Source: Chlorobium sp. (GTDB lineage: Bacteria; Bacteroidota; Chlorobiia; Chlorobiales; Chlorobiaceae). From it: a stretch of 64,000 nt of DNA. Of the stretch, positions 27,023 through 34,882 are shown piece after piece. The stretch lies in the NCBI GenBank assembly GCA_028277225.1, contig JANQHB010000056.1:1-64000 (forward strand), read 5' to 3'. How positions within the stretch are numbered: the first letter of the stretch is position 1; every line of letters starts with the position of its first letter. The position numbers and the translations under genes were made by a program. Below the pieces are notes generated by a model. That model saw only the letters and a list, made by a program, of their open reading frames with translations. It made no database searches and was not told the DNA's origin.

Positions 27023-27679
27023 TCATTCCAACGACCGGTCGGCTTTATGTACGGCGGCTATGAAAGCCATGATTTTCTGATGGTCCTTGATACCGGGAGA
27101 TTTTTCCACACCGCTGGCTGTGTCGACGGCATAAGGCCGGATTGTCATGATTGCATCAGCGACATTGTCCGGGTTAAGTCCTCCGGCGAGGATGACATGG
27201 CCCAGATCTTCCGTTTCCTTAACAATGCGTTTCGCTGTTTCCTGTTCGATACGTTCTCCGGTTCCCCCCGGCTGACCTTTTCGGTAGGCGTCAAACAAAA
27301 AAGAGGTTATGCCTGTAGTGTCGCTATAGTTCCTGACGATATCCGTTGAAAAATCAGGGCTGGTACGAAATGCGCGAATAATCCTTGTTCCTGAAACGGC
27401 GAGTGTTTTTTCAACTGTGTAGCGATCGGAATGAAGCTGTGCGGCATCGAGGTTGCAGCGGCGGCATATCTCATTGATCTCTTCAGGTTCCTGTTCGACA
27501 AATATACCTGCAGTAGCAACGAATGGCGGGAGGAGTCTGATGATTTCCCGTGCGAGATCCGGCTGGATATATCGGGGACTTTTCCTGCTGAAATTGAATC
27601 CCAGGGCATCTGCACCTGCCGAGCAGGAGAAGAGCGCGTCCTCCGGAGTCGTTATGCCGCAGATTTTGATTTTTGTCAA
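27023..27679 (-). CDS. trpF: Phosphoribosylanthranilate isomerase
   Basis: Tryptophan pathway enzyme (218 residues) catalysing the Amadori rearrangement of phosphoribosylanthranilate. It is a TIM barrel with the hallmark KICGIT at residues 4-9 (catalytic Cys7), GADALGFNF, AAQLHSD, SFLFDAY (catalytic Asp), ILAGGLNPDNV and VDTASGVEKSPGIKD for phosphate binding. It stands alone here rather than in a trp operon. A heptamer tandem repeat begins five bases before its start codon, so the ribosome site lies in or beside the repeat. Confidence 0.95.
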   Translation of the reverse strand: MTKIKICGITTPEDALFSCSAGADALGFNFSRKSPRYIQPDLAREIIRLLPPFVATAGIFVEQEPEEINEICRRCNLDAAQLHSDRYTVEKTLAVSGTRIIRAFRTSPDFSTDIVRNYSDTTGITSFLFDAYRKGQPGGTGERIEQETAKRIVKETEDLGHVILAGGLNPDNVADAIMTIRPYAVDTASGVEKSPGIKDHQKIMAFIAAVHKADRSLE

Positions 27680-27683
27680 AACG

Positions 27684-27731
27684 TGATAGGTAATAGGTAA
27701 TAGGTAATAGGTAATAGGTAATAGGTAATAG
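27684..27731. repeat. Heptamer tandem repeat (TAATAGG)n upstream of trpF
   Basis: About six to seven copies of TAATAGG in tandem. It adjoins the trpF start codon (27679, minus strand), so changes in copy number could alter its translation or promoter spacing. Confidence 0.85.
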
Positions 27732-27835
27732 AAAAATATGAAGTTACGAAATGGTCCCGGTGGAGCATAGCGGGGAAGCTTTTTTCATTTCGGCTATTTT
27801 TCTTATACTTCAGTCCGTTTGGCTTACGACGGGAT

Positions 27836-27910
27836 TGGGGTGTGGCCAAGTGGTAAGGCATCGCCCTTTGGAGGCGACATTCGCAGGTTCGAATCCTGCC
27901 GCCCCAGCCA
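27836..27910 (+). tRNA. trnQ: tRNA-Gln (anticodon TTG)
   Basis: Full cloverleaf: acceptor TGGGGTG/CGCCCCA, anticodon stem TCGCC/GGCGA with loop CTTTGGA, T arm GCAGG-TTCGAAT-CCTGC, and CCA encoded at 27908-27910. A strong terminator follows. Confidence 0.95.
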
Positions 27911-27913
27911 TAT

Positions 27914-27950
27914 AAAAAAAGGCGCCAGTGTGTCACTGCGCCTTTTTTTG
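27914..27950 (+). terminator. Terminator after tRNA-Gln
   Basis: A run of seven A and GGCGCCAGTG pair with CACTGCGCC and seven T around a TGT loop, directly after the tRNA. The A-stem-T symmetry could also act on the other strand. Confidence 0.88.
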
Positions 27951-28403
27951 TTAAGAGTGGGGAGAAGAGCTATGAGTGGGGAGTAAAAGTTCTTAGTCCT
28001 TAGTCCTCAGTTCTTAGTGAAGAAGTATCTTGGGGAGGGAGATTGTGTTGGGTGTTAGGATGAATAGTTCTTGGTTCTGAGTGAAGAAAAAAGGCAATGA
28101 GTGCTGAGTAAGCAGGGAGCGCTTTTTGCGCAGGAGCAGCTTGCTCTGGCTCGCAGGAGTATGAAGCAAGTTGTAGGGGCGGGTTTCAAACCCGCCCGTA
28201 CGGTGTCATTTGCAGGGGCGAAAAATCTTTCGCCCTTTCGCAGGCGGGAAAACCTCTTCAAACAACTCAACAAAAACCATCTTCTCCTTATACCGAATAC
28301 CGAATACCGAATACCGAATACCGAATACCGAATACCGAATACCTTTTGGATGTAGGGGTGAAAAATTTTTCGCCAGATATGGCGGGGTTCAGGGAAATAA
28401 GGC
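27951..28403. repeat. Gene-free region built of dispersed repeat modules
   Basis: No gene is seen. Contents in order: AGTTCTTAGTCCTTAGTCC-type degenerate heptamers (27996-28085); an AGCGCTTTTTGCGCAGGAG module (28119-28162); a perfect hairpin with arms GGGCGGGTTT/AAACCCGCCC preceded by GTAG (28173-28201); a second hairpin GGGGCGAAAAA/TTTCGCCC (28215-28235); a CTCTTCAAACAACTCAAC module (28255-28273); a TACCGAA tandem repeat (28291-28343); and a GTAGGGGTGAAAAATTTTTC hairpin (28352-28374). Each module recurs elsewhere in the window. Confidence 0.8.
28291..28343. repeat. Heptamer tandem repeat (TACCGAA)n
   Basis: Seven and a half perfect copies of TACCGAA in a non-coding region, likely prone to slippage. 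Confidence 0.92.
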
Positions 28404-28437
28404 AAAAAGGCTGCTCCGGTTTGGGCCGGGCAGCCTT
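28404..28437 (-). terminator. Terminator of the metK-ahcY operon
   Basis: AAGGCTGC-T-CCGG pairs with CCGG-G-CAGCCTT across a short loop. Read on the minus strand, it lies 24 bases after the ahcY stop and ends in a T run (AAAAA on the plus strand at 28404-28408). Confidence 0.88.
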
Positions 28438-28461
28438 CTTTTCATTGTACAACGTTTCCGA

Positions 28462-29880
28462 TCAGTAGCGGTAATGATCGGGCTTGTATGGGCCGTCGAC
28501 AGGAACGTTGATATAACCGGCCTGTTCCTCTGTCAGCCTTGTAAGCTTGACTCCCAATTGTTCGAGATGCAGTCGTGCCACCTCTTCGTCAAGTTTTTTC
28601 GGCAGGCAGTAGACTCCGGTTTCGTACTCTTTCGTCCAGAGTTCGATCTGTGCAAGCGTCTGATTTGTAAATGAGTTACTCATCACGAACGACGGGTGTC
28701 CGGTTGCGCAGCCGAGGTTGACAAGACGTCCTTCTGCAAGCAGATAGATCGAGTGGCCGTCCTCGAACGTATACTTGTCATACTGTGGCTTGATGTTGGT
28801 TTTGGTCGCGCCGGCATACTCGTTGAGTTTTTCCACCTGGATTTCATTGTCGAAATGCCCGATGTTGCAGACGATCGCTTCATCCTTCATCTGCTTCATG
28901 TGCTCAAGCGTGATAACATCCTTGTTGCCCGTTGTGGTGACAAAGATATTGCCGTCCTTGATGGCGTCTTCCATGGTTGATACCTGGAAGCCTTCCATTG
29001 CCGCCTGCAGCGCACAGATAGGATCGATCTCCGTAACGATAACGCGTGCACCGTATGAACGCATGGAGTGCGCACATCCCTTGCCCACATCACCGTAGCC
29101 GAGAACAACGACAACCTTGCCGGCAAGCATGACATCGGTTGCGCGCTTGATGCCGTCAGCGAGCGATTCGCGGCAGCCGTAGAGGTTATCGAACTTTGAC
29201 TTGGTGACCGAGTCGTTGACGTTGATTGCAGGGAAGAGCAGTTCGCCTTTTTCCATCATCTGGTAGAGGCGGTGGACTCCTGTGGTCGTTTCTTCTGAAA
29301 CGCCCCTGACTTCGGGCGCGACTTTGTGCCAGTGCTGATTGTCGGCTTCAAAGACCTCGCGCAACTGGCCGTAGAGGGCTTTTTCCTCTGCATTGCCGGG
29401 CTCGACATCAAGCATCGAGGGATTGTCCTCGATCTTGTAGCCAAGATGGATCATCAGGGTTGCGTCGCCGCCATCGTCGACAATGACGTTCGGTCCCTTG
29501 CCGTCAGGAAACGCCAATGCCTGGCGTGTGCACCACCAGTATTCGTCGAGCGTTTCGCCTTTCCATGCAAACACCGGTATACCGGCAGCGGCAATGGCAG
29601 CAGCGGCATGGTCCTGCGTTGAAAAAATATTGCAGCTTGCCCAGCGGACTTCAGCGCCGAGATCGGCAAGGGTTTCGATCAGAACCGCAGTCTGTATGGT
29701 CATGTGCAATGAACCCATGATGCGTGAGCCTTTCAGCGGCTTTTTGCCTGCATATTTCAGACGGGTAGCCATAAGGCCCGGCATCTCTTTTTCGGCGATT
29801 CTGATTTCTTTACGTCCCCAGTCAGCCAGAGAGATATCTGCCACTTTGTAATCGAGTACTTCAGTGTCAGTTGTCATCAT
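28462..29880 (-). CDS. ahcY: S-adenosylhomocysteine hydrolase
   Basis: Cytosolic enzyme (472 residues) splitting S-adenosylhomocysteine into adenosine and homocysteine and so relieving product inhibition of methyltransferases. Visible signatures are SLHMTIQTAVLIETL (about 57-71), the NAD site GYGDVGKG (261-268), and the C-terminal PDHYRY. Length matches the long bacterial form. It lies 33 bases downstream of metK, and the two probably form one transcript under the structured leader upstream of metK. Confidence 0.97.
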   Translation of the reverse strand: MMTTDTEVLDYKVADISLADWGRKEIRIAEKEMPGLMATRLKYAGKKPLKGSRIMGSLHMTIQTAVLIETLADLGAEVRWASCNIFSTQDHAAAAIAAAGIPVFAWKGETLDEYWWCTRQALAFPDGKGPNVIVDDGGDATLMIHLGYKIEDNPSMLDVEPGNAEEKALYGQLREVFEADNQHWHKVAPEVRGVSEETTTGVHRLYQMMEKGELLFPAINVNDSVTKSKFDNLYGCRESLADGIKRATDVMLAGKVVVVLGYGDVGKGCAHSMRSYGARVIVTEIDPICALQAAMEGFQVSTMEDAIKDGNIFVTTTGNKDVITLEHMKQMKDEAIVCNIGHFDNEIQVEKLNEYAGATKTNIKPQYDKYTFEDGHSIYLLAEGRLVNLGCATGHPSFVMSNSFTNQTLAQIELWTKEYETGVYCLPKKLDEEVARLHLEQLGVKLTRLTEEQAGYINVPVDGPYKPDHYRY

Positions 29881-29913
29881 AGTGATAGTGTGTTTTTTCT
29901 TTTAAATATCGGA

Positions 29914-31131
29914 TCAAAGGTTGAATGCCTGCTTCAGTTCGTCAACTTTGTCGGTCTTTTCCCATGGGAAGTTATCGCGGCCGAAGTGCCCGTATGCCGC
30001 AGTTTCCTGGTAGCTCCAGCCCTGGGGTTTGTCCAGGCTGAAATGACGGATGATAGCGGCTGGTCTGAGGTCGAAGATCTGCTCGGCTTTTGCCTGGATT
30101 TCGGCGTCACCGAGGCCGTTGGCAGCCGTGTCGTGCGTGTCGATATAGATTGAAACCGGACGTGCAACGCCGATCGCATAGGAGACCTGAACGGTACATT
30201 TATCGGCCAGTCCTGCAGCGACGATGTTTTTTGCGACGTGGCGTGAGGCGTATGCAGCGCTGCGGTCTACCTTTGACGGATCCTTGCCGCTGAACGCGCC
30301 GCCGCCATGGGGCGCTGCGCCACCGTAGGTGTCGACGATGATTTTACGGCCGGTCAGACCCGTGTCGCCGTGAGGGCCGCCGATAACAAAACGGCCGGTC
30401 GGATTGATATGAAACTTGGTGTTGTCGTCGAGCATCTCTGCCGGAATGACTTCCCTGACGATATTTTCAATAATGTCTTTCTTGATGACGTCCTGCCACG
30501 CTTCTACGCTGTAGCCTTCGGGTTCCGGGTCATGCTGGGTCGAAACGACAACCGCGTCGACTCTCTGTGCGACACCGTCAATATATTCGAGTGTTACCTG
30601 GCTTTTTGAGTCCGGGCGCAGGTATGTCATTATTTTGCCGGCCTTGCGGATATCGGCCATTTTTTTAACAAGAGCGTGTGCATACTGGATCGCCGCAGGC
30701 ATAAGTTCCGGAGTCTCTGTACAGGCGTATCCGAACATCATGCCCTGATCGCCGGCACCAACCTTGTCAAGTTCGTCTGCGATTTCTTCTTTTCGGTCAA
30801 CGCCCCTGTTGATATCGGGAGACTGGCTGTGCAGTGCAGAAAGGACGCCGCATGATTTTGCCTCGAACATGTATTCGCCTTTGTTGTATCCGATCTGTTC
30901 GACTGCTTTTCTCGCAAGCTCCTGTATGTCCACAATACCTTTTGTCGTTACTTCGCCGCCCACGATGACCTGGCCGGTTGTAACAAATGTTTCGCAGGCT
31001 ACACGCGAATTCGGATCCTGACGGAGAAAATCATCGAGCACCGCGTCTGAAATCTGGTCCGATACCTTGTCGGGGTGTCCTTCTGATACAGACTCTGACG
31101 TAAAGAAGTATCTTGACTGTGACATCTTCAT
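29914..31131 (-). CDS. metK: S-adenosylmethionine synthetase
   Basis: Makes S-adenosylmethionine from methionine and ATP. About 405 residues from the ATG at 31131 (MKMSQSRYFF); ATG at 31125 is equally possible and a start at 31158 would add nine residues of leader. The family features are FTSESVSEGHPDKV (methionine/ATP site), GAGDQGMMFGYA and GGAAPHGGGAFSGKDPSKVDRS (P-loop and potassium site). It is the first gene of a two-gene operon with ahcY, the arrangement always reported in Chlorobi. Confidence 0.97.
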   Translation of the reverse strand: MKMSQSRYFFTSESVSEGHPDKVSDQISDAVLDDFLRQDPNSRVACETFVTTGQVIVGGEVTTKGIVDIQELARKAVEQIGYNKGEYMFEAKSCGVLSALHSQSPDINRGVDRKEEIADELDKVGAGDQGMMFGYACTETPELMPAAIQYAHALVKKMADIRKAGKIMTYLRPDSKSQVTLEYIDGVAQRVDAVVVSTQHDPEPEGYSVEAWQDVIKKDIIENIVREVIPAEMLDDNTKFHINPTGRFVIGGPHGDTGLTGRKIIVDTYGGAAPHGGGAFSGKDPSKVDRSAAYASRHVAKNIVAAGLADKCTVQVSYAIGVARPVSIYIDTHDTAANGLGDAEIQAKAEQIFDLRPAAIIRHFSLDKPQGWSYQETAAYGHFGRDNFPWEKTDKVDELKQAFNL

Positions 31132-31221
31132 TGATATTTTTGGTTTAGCGAACGACAAGAACTACAAGAAAAGCTCTTGCTTGTCTTACAAAAGGGTTTC
31201 GTGTTCGATGAAAAAACAAGA

Positions 31222-31319
31222 GAGAGCGGACACGGATAACCCATGGTTACAAGCGATCGGGACATAGTAACCCCAAACGCTTTCGACACCGTGTCCATAG
31301 GTAATGGGGATGCCGGATA
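31222..31319 (-). ncRNA. Structured metK leader, candidate SAM-Chlorobi RNA
   Basis: The leader of the metK-ahcY operon holds an eight-base stem, GGACACGG with CCGTGTCC (31228-31235 and 31289-31296), enclosing a six-base stem GGTTAC/GTAACC (31245-31250 and 31267-31272). The SAM-Chlorobi motif was described by comparative genomics in exactly this position before metK-ahcY in Chlorobi. Assignment rests on position, phylum and stems, not on a covariance-model match. Ligand and mechanism are not established to my knowledge. Confidence 0.6.
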
Positions 31320-31325
31320 GGTGGA

Positions 31326-31355
31326 CAATGTACGTAATCACGACACGTCATGCAA
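31326..31355 (-). promoter_or_regulatory. Bacteroidetes/Chlorobi-type promoter of metK-ahcY
   Basis: On the minus strand TTG (31353-31355) is followed after 20 bases by TACATTG (31326-31332), close to the TTTG / TAnnTTTG pattern of the Bacteroidetes-Chlorobi group sigma factor. It sits directly before the structured leader. Confidence 0.55.
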
Positions 31356-31374
31356 GAATATCGCTATAAAATTG

Positions 31375-31397
31375 TTGCCGGGCTCTCAACCCGGCAA
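31375..31397 (-). terminator. Hairpin after the nucleotidyltransferase gene
   Basis: Perfect eight-base arms TTGCCGGG and CCCGGCAA around a seven-base loop. On the minus strand it lies 33 bases after the stop of the nucleotidyltransferase gene and is followed by a short AATTTTAT run; a weak terminator separating it from metK. Confidence 0.6.
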
Positions 31398-31429
31398 TGA
31401 CGATGCCTGTAAAGAAGCGGACATTGGCT

Positions 31430-32407
31430 TCATCGGAGTTTGATCTCCGAAAAGTCTCCTATGTTCGCTTCATGTGGGTCACCGGAAAGGTCGGCATTGT
31501 TGCCGATAATGGAGTTGTTGAGGGACACATGCTGAACTTTTGAGCCGTTGCCGATAATCGAGTTTTTAATAATGGCATCCTCGATCACTGCGTCTTCCCC
31601 AATTGTTGTGTTCGGTCCGATAATCGCATTGTTTATTTTCGCATTTTTCGCTACAAAGACCGGTTCATTGATGATGCATCCGGGTAAAGTAGAGCCGGAA
31701 CTGTGGTCCTTGAGTAGAATCTCGTTTGTAGAAAGCAGTGTTTCCGGTTTTCCGCAGTCGTACCAGTTGTTTACCGGAAAAGTCGTCAACGGTTCGCCAT
31801 TTTCCAGCATCATCTGCAGTGCATCGGTCAACTGGTACTCGCCCTTTGTTTTTATGTTTTCATTGATAAGCCTGTCAATACAGGAAAAGAGTGTTGCAGA
31901 GTTTTTTATATAGTAAAGCCCGACAATAGCAAGATTGCCCACCGGTTCACTGGGCTTCTCGACAAGCCTGACAATCTTACCGTTGCCTGTTATTGCGATG
32001 CCGAACCTGCTCGGGTCATCCACTTCCCTGACTCCAAGGGTTGACGTGGAACTGTTCAGGATGCCCGACAGCTCGACATCAAAAATGGTGTCCCCGAGTA
32101 TGATGAACACAGGTTCGCCCTCGATGACGTGCGGTTTGCACATCCAGATTGCATGGGCGAGTCCCAGGCGTTCCTCCTGATTGACAAAGGTAAAGCGGAT
32201 ATCGTAATTGTCGCGGAGATAGGTTTCTATCATATCGCCAAGGTAGCCTACGATAACAATGGCTTCATCAATACCCGAAGCTATGAGTTTGTCCATGATA
32301 TGCCCTATGATCGGCTTTCCGGCCACATTGAGAAGCACTTTCGGCCGGGAAAAAGTGTGGGGGCGAAGTCTTGTTCCTACTCCTGCAACAGGTATGATCG
32401 CTTTCAT
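31430..32407 (-). CDS. Sugar-phosphate nucleotidyltransferase with beta-helix domain
   Basis: A 325-residue cytosolic enzyme of the glucose-1-phosphate thymidylyl/uridylyl/mannose-1-phosphate guanylyltransferase class. Residues 1-235 form the nucleotidyltransferase domain: MKAIIPVAGVGTRLRPHTFSRPKVLL with the GxGTRLRP nucleotide motif, VFIILGDTIFD (metal Asp) and EKPSEP. From about 245 there are hexapeptide repeats (NNAIIGPNTTIGEDAVIEDAIIKNSIIGN) of a left-handed beta-helix. The sugar and nucleotide cannot be fixed from sequence. Single gene. Confidence 0.88.
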   Translation of the reverse strand: MKAIIPVAGVGTRLRPHTFSRPKVLLNVAGKPIIGHIMDKLIASGIDEAIVIVGYLGDMIETYLRDNYDIRFTFVNQEERLGLAHAIWMCKPHVIEGEPVFIILGDTIFDVELSGILNSSTSTLGVREVDDPSRFGIAITGNGKIVRLVEKPSEPVGNLAIVGLYYIKNSATLFSCIDRLINENIKTKGEYQLTDALQMMLENGEPLTTFPVNNWYDCGKPETLLSTNEILLKDHSSGSTLPGCIINEPVFVAKNAKINNAIIGPNTTIGEDAVIEDAIIKNSIIGNGSKVQHVSLNNSIIGNNADLSGDPHEANIGDFSEIKLR

Positions 32408-32573
32408 AATCAGATGGATGTTATGTTTCGGGGGAAGATGTCAGGTAATTCCGAACAAAGTTTACTAAAAACAAATGAAAAAATACATCGTTTCTCCCCA
32501 TATGAGGGACTCTGTTGCTGATTTTTCGCTATTCCGAATGGCTTTGTTTCCTTACATTTGCAAACAAAAACAG

Positions 32574-32609
32574 CCTGAATTGAGCGTTTCAAAAAATGCT
32601 CAATTTAGG
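32574..32609. repeat. Short palindrome made of two facing MITE ends
   Basis: CCTGAATTGAGC and GCTCAATTTAGG face each other over 12 bases. The ends equal the terminal repeats of the elements at 21079 and 26204, as if the interior had been lost. It ends 22 bases before the Nudix gene start. Confidence 0.6.
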
Positions 32610-32631
32610 AACATATAACATTGGCCAACCT

Positions 32632-33045
32632 ATGTCGTCAAAGCCAGGATGGATCTATAGACAGTCGGGCGTTGTGCCGGTTTACCGCCGGAAGGTCGTT
32701 CTGATCACCGCCAGAAAGTCAAAGCGCTGGATCATTCCGAAAGGCGTTATCGAAAAAAATATGTCTCCGTATGAATCGGCAGCAAAGGAAGCCTATGAGG
32801 AGGCCGGTGTTATAGGGACGGTCAAAAAGAGGGAACTCGGACGGTATACCTATGAAAAATGGGGCGGAACCTTTACCGTGAGGGTGTATCCGCTGCATGT
32901 AGAGAAACTGCTCGACACATGGAGTGAGATGCATGAGCGGAAGCGAAAGATCGTGACTCCCGTTGAAGCAGTCGAGATGGTCTGTTTTCGGGAACTTGCA
33001 GCTATGATCCAGGAGTATTGCAAGATACTCCAGAAGCAGAAATGA
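32632..33045 (+). CDS. Nudix hydrolase
   Basis: A 137-residue hydrolase for nucleoside-diphosphate-linked or polyphosphate substrates. The Nudix box is present as GVIEKNMSPYESAAKEAYEEAG (about 41-62) and RWIIPKG precedes it, as in the diphosphoinositol-polyphosphate/Ap4A type group. The ATG at 32632 is preferred; an ATG at 32596 lies inside the MITE-end palindrome and adds 12 unlike residues. The substrate is unknown. The marR operon follows about 100 bases on. Confidence 0.9.
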   Translation: MSSKPGWIYRQSGVVPVYRRKVVLITARKSKRWIIPKGVIEKNMSPYESAAKEAYEEAGVIGTVKKRELGRYTYEKWGGTFTVRVYPLHVEKLLDTWSEMHERKRKIVTPVEAVEMVCFRELAAMIQEYCKILQKQK

Positions 33046-33100
33046 AACTTTTTCTTCAGTACCGGACTGATTTCTATTTTTTCTTTATTCACAGGTTTTG

Positions 33101-33136
33101 TATAATTGCGATATCAAATATTATGATATCAATTAT
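33101..33136 (+). promoter_or_regulatory. marR promoter and operator palindromes
   Basis: TATAAT (33101-33106) forms a -10 box. It overlaps nested inverted repeats: GATATCA (33110-33116) with TGATATC (33124-33130), arms of seven, inside ATAATTG (33102-33108) with CAATTAT (33130-33136). The array ends seven bases before the marR start, so autorepression by the MarR protein is likely. Confidence 0.65.
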
Positions 33137-33142
33137 ATCGTT

Positions 33143-33598
33143 ATGAGTGCAATGGAAAATCCGGTAAAAAAATTTATCGGTCATCATGTGGGGATAACCG
33201 CAAACCTTCTGAGAACGGTTTTTACGGCAACGATATCGAGGAAGAACGACAACATTTCTCCTGAACAGTTTGCTGTACTGGTTCGTCTAAGCAGAAGCGA
33301 AGGATTAAGTCAGAATATCATCGCGGAGTATGTTTTGAAGGACGATGCGACGATAACCCGAATTCTTGACAGCCTGGAAAAAAAGAAGCTTGCTGTCAGA
33401 AAAAAAGATGAACATGATCGTCGCTCCAATCTCGCTTTCCTGACCCCGAAAGGCAGGGACGTTGTGGAAAAGATGCTGCCGGAAGTCAGTGAGCTTAACC
33501 GGCATCTTCTCGAGGGAGTCGATAGCGAAGAGGTCAGGGTTGTCTATGACGTTCTGGACAGGCTGAGAGAGAATGCAAAAATTACGCTAAAAAAATAA
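33143..33598 (+). CDS. MarR-family regulator of RND efflux operon 2
   Basis: A 151-residue winged-helix repressor. Start is set at the ATG at 33143 (MSAMENPVKKF); a longer frame from 33098 would read through the operator. The DNA-binding part is LSQNIIAEYVLKDDATITRILDSLEKKKLAVRKKDEHDRRSNLAFLTPKG, with the MarR wing DEHDRR (about 92-97). It is first in an operon with an adaptor, RND pump and TolC protein and probably controls their expression in response to a phenolic or other ligand. Confidence 0.9.
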   Translation: MSAMENPVKKFIGHHVGITANLLRTVFTATISRKNDNISPEQFAVLVRLSRSEGLSQNIIAEYVLKDDATITRILDSLEKKKLAVRKKDEHDRRSNLAFLTPKGRDVVEKMLPEVSELNRHLLEGVDSEEVRVVYDVLDRLRENAKITLKK

Positions 33599-33650
33599 TT
33601 GCTGATCAGGCTGTAAACAGGATGCCTGTATAAAATAAATTCATTGAACC

Positions 33651-34772
33651 ATGTTGAAATTCAGGCCATATATGGTTGCTGTGCTTATTGTCGTTGCCGG
33701 TGTCTTGATCGGCAGATTCCTCGGGTCGGGAAAAAACCAGCAGACTGAAAGGCAAGTCCCTGATAAGGCCGGTCAGGTTCCATTCGTTGAAATCAGGAAC
33801 GGTGAGGTCGAGCGGCCTCTCAGAATGAGCGGAAAGGTTCAGGCGGTTAAAAAAATCGAAATCTTCGCTGAAGTCAGCGGTGTGTTTCTCGAAGGCAGCA
33901 AGCCATTCCGGGAAGGACGCAGGTTTGCAAAAGGAGACGTGCTGCTCGGGATTGACGACCGTGTCTACAGGAACAATGTCCTTGCCGAGAAAAGTGCGCT
34001 GCTCAATGAACTGACAATGCTGTTACCCGACCTTGTCATTGATTTTCCGGAACAGGCCGGAGAATGGAAGCAGTATGTGCGTGATTTCAGCCTCGACAAA
34101 TCGCTTCGGCCGCTGCCGGGGGTTCGGAACAACAGGCTGAGAAATTATGTGGCGGCAAGGAATATCTACAACAAGTTCTATGCAGTCAGGAGCATGGAAG
34201 AGACCCTGGCAAAATACCGGATCAAGGCGCCTTTCGATGGTCTGGTGACTGTATCTCAAGTCAATCCCGGCATGCTTGTTCGAAACGGTCAGAAGCTGGG
34301 AGAATTTGCTTCCCCGAAAGCATTTGAGCTTGAACTCTCCGCTCCGGTCCGGGAGTCGTCATTGATCAGGGCGGGTGACAAGGTGTTTCTGACTACCGAT
34401 GATTTTGATGGTGTTCTCGAATCTGAGGTCACAAGAATAAACGATGTTATCGATCCCGATACGCAGACGGTTGGCGTCTATGTGCTTCTCGATGATCCCC
34501 GTCTGAAAGACGGCATGTATCTGTCTGCAAAATTGACGGCGCCTGTCGACAATGCTGCCGTTATATCGAGGGAACTGCTTGACGCAGAGAACCGTGTATA
34601 CGCGCTGCGTGACACCGTGATGGTTCTGCTCCCCCTGGATGTGGTTTCAGTTGATGGAAAAGAGGCGATAGTAAGAGGTATACCCGATGGGACGGCAATT
34701 GTGGCAAAACCTGTGGAAGGTCTTTTCAGCGGCAAAGTCATCAAAAAGACGGACGTCAAGATTTCCGAGTAA
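33651..34772 (+). CDS. RND efflux periplasmic adaptor (system 2)
   Basis: Membrane fusion protein of 373 residues with an N-terminal membrane anchor (about 5-25). Order: half-lipoyl start RMSGKVQAVKKIEIFAEVSGVFLEG, a helical hairpin (about 105-185), IKAPFDGLVTVSQVNPGMLVRNGQKLGEF, then barrel domains. There is no lipobox, in contrast to the adaptor of system 1. It lies 52 bases after marR and about 110 before the pump gene. Confidence 0.9.
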   Translation: MLKFRPYMVAVLIVVAGVLIGRFLGSGKNQQTERQVPDKAGQVPFVEIRNGEVERPLRMSGKVQAVKKIEIFAEVSGVFLEGSKPFREGRRFAKGDVLLGIDDRVYRNNVLAEKSALLNELTMLLPDLVIDFPEQAGEWKQYVRDFSLDKSLRPLPGVRNNRLRNYVAARNIYNKFYAVRSMEETLAKYRIKAPFDGLVTVSQVNPGMLVRNGQKLGEFASPKAFELELSAPVRESSLIRAGDKVFLTTDDFDGVLESEVTRINDVIDPDTQTVGVYVLLDDPRLKDGMYLSAKLTAPVDNAAVISRELLDAENRVYALRDTVMVLLPLDVVSVDGKEAIVRGIPDGTAIVAKPVEGLFSGKVIKKTDVKISE

Positions 34773-34882
34773 GCGTTTGTGAGCAGGCTGATGGTTGTAT
34801 TTCATGTAAACAGTACGGCATATCCTTTTTCCGGCAGGCATGAAGGAAGGGGGTGTGGCGTTCAACAGGCGGAAAGAGGATT

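Noticed and set aside
27684..28343. CRISPR array
   Set aside because: The repeats are contiguous heptamers without spacers and there are no cas genes.
31160..31325. SAM-I or SAM-II riboswitch before metK
   Set aside because: The conserved SAM-I and SAM-II sequence blocks are not visible; the stems and context fit the SAM-Chlorobi motif better.
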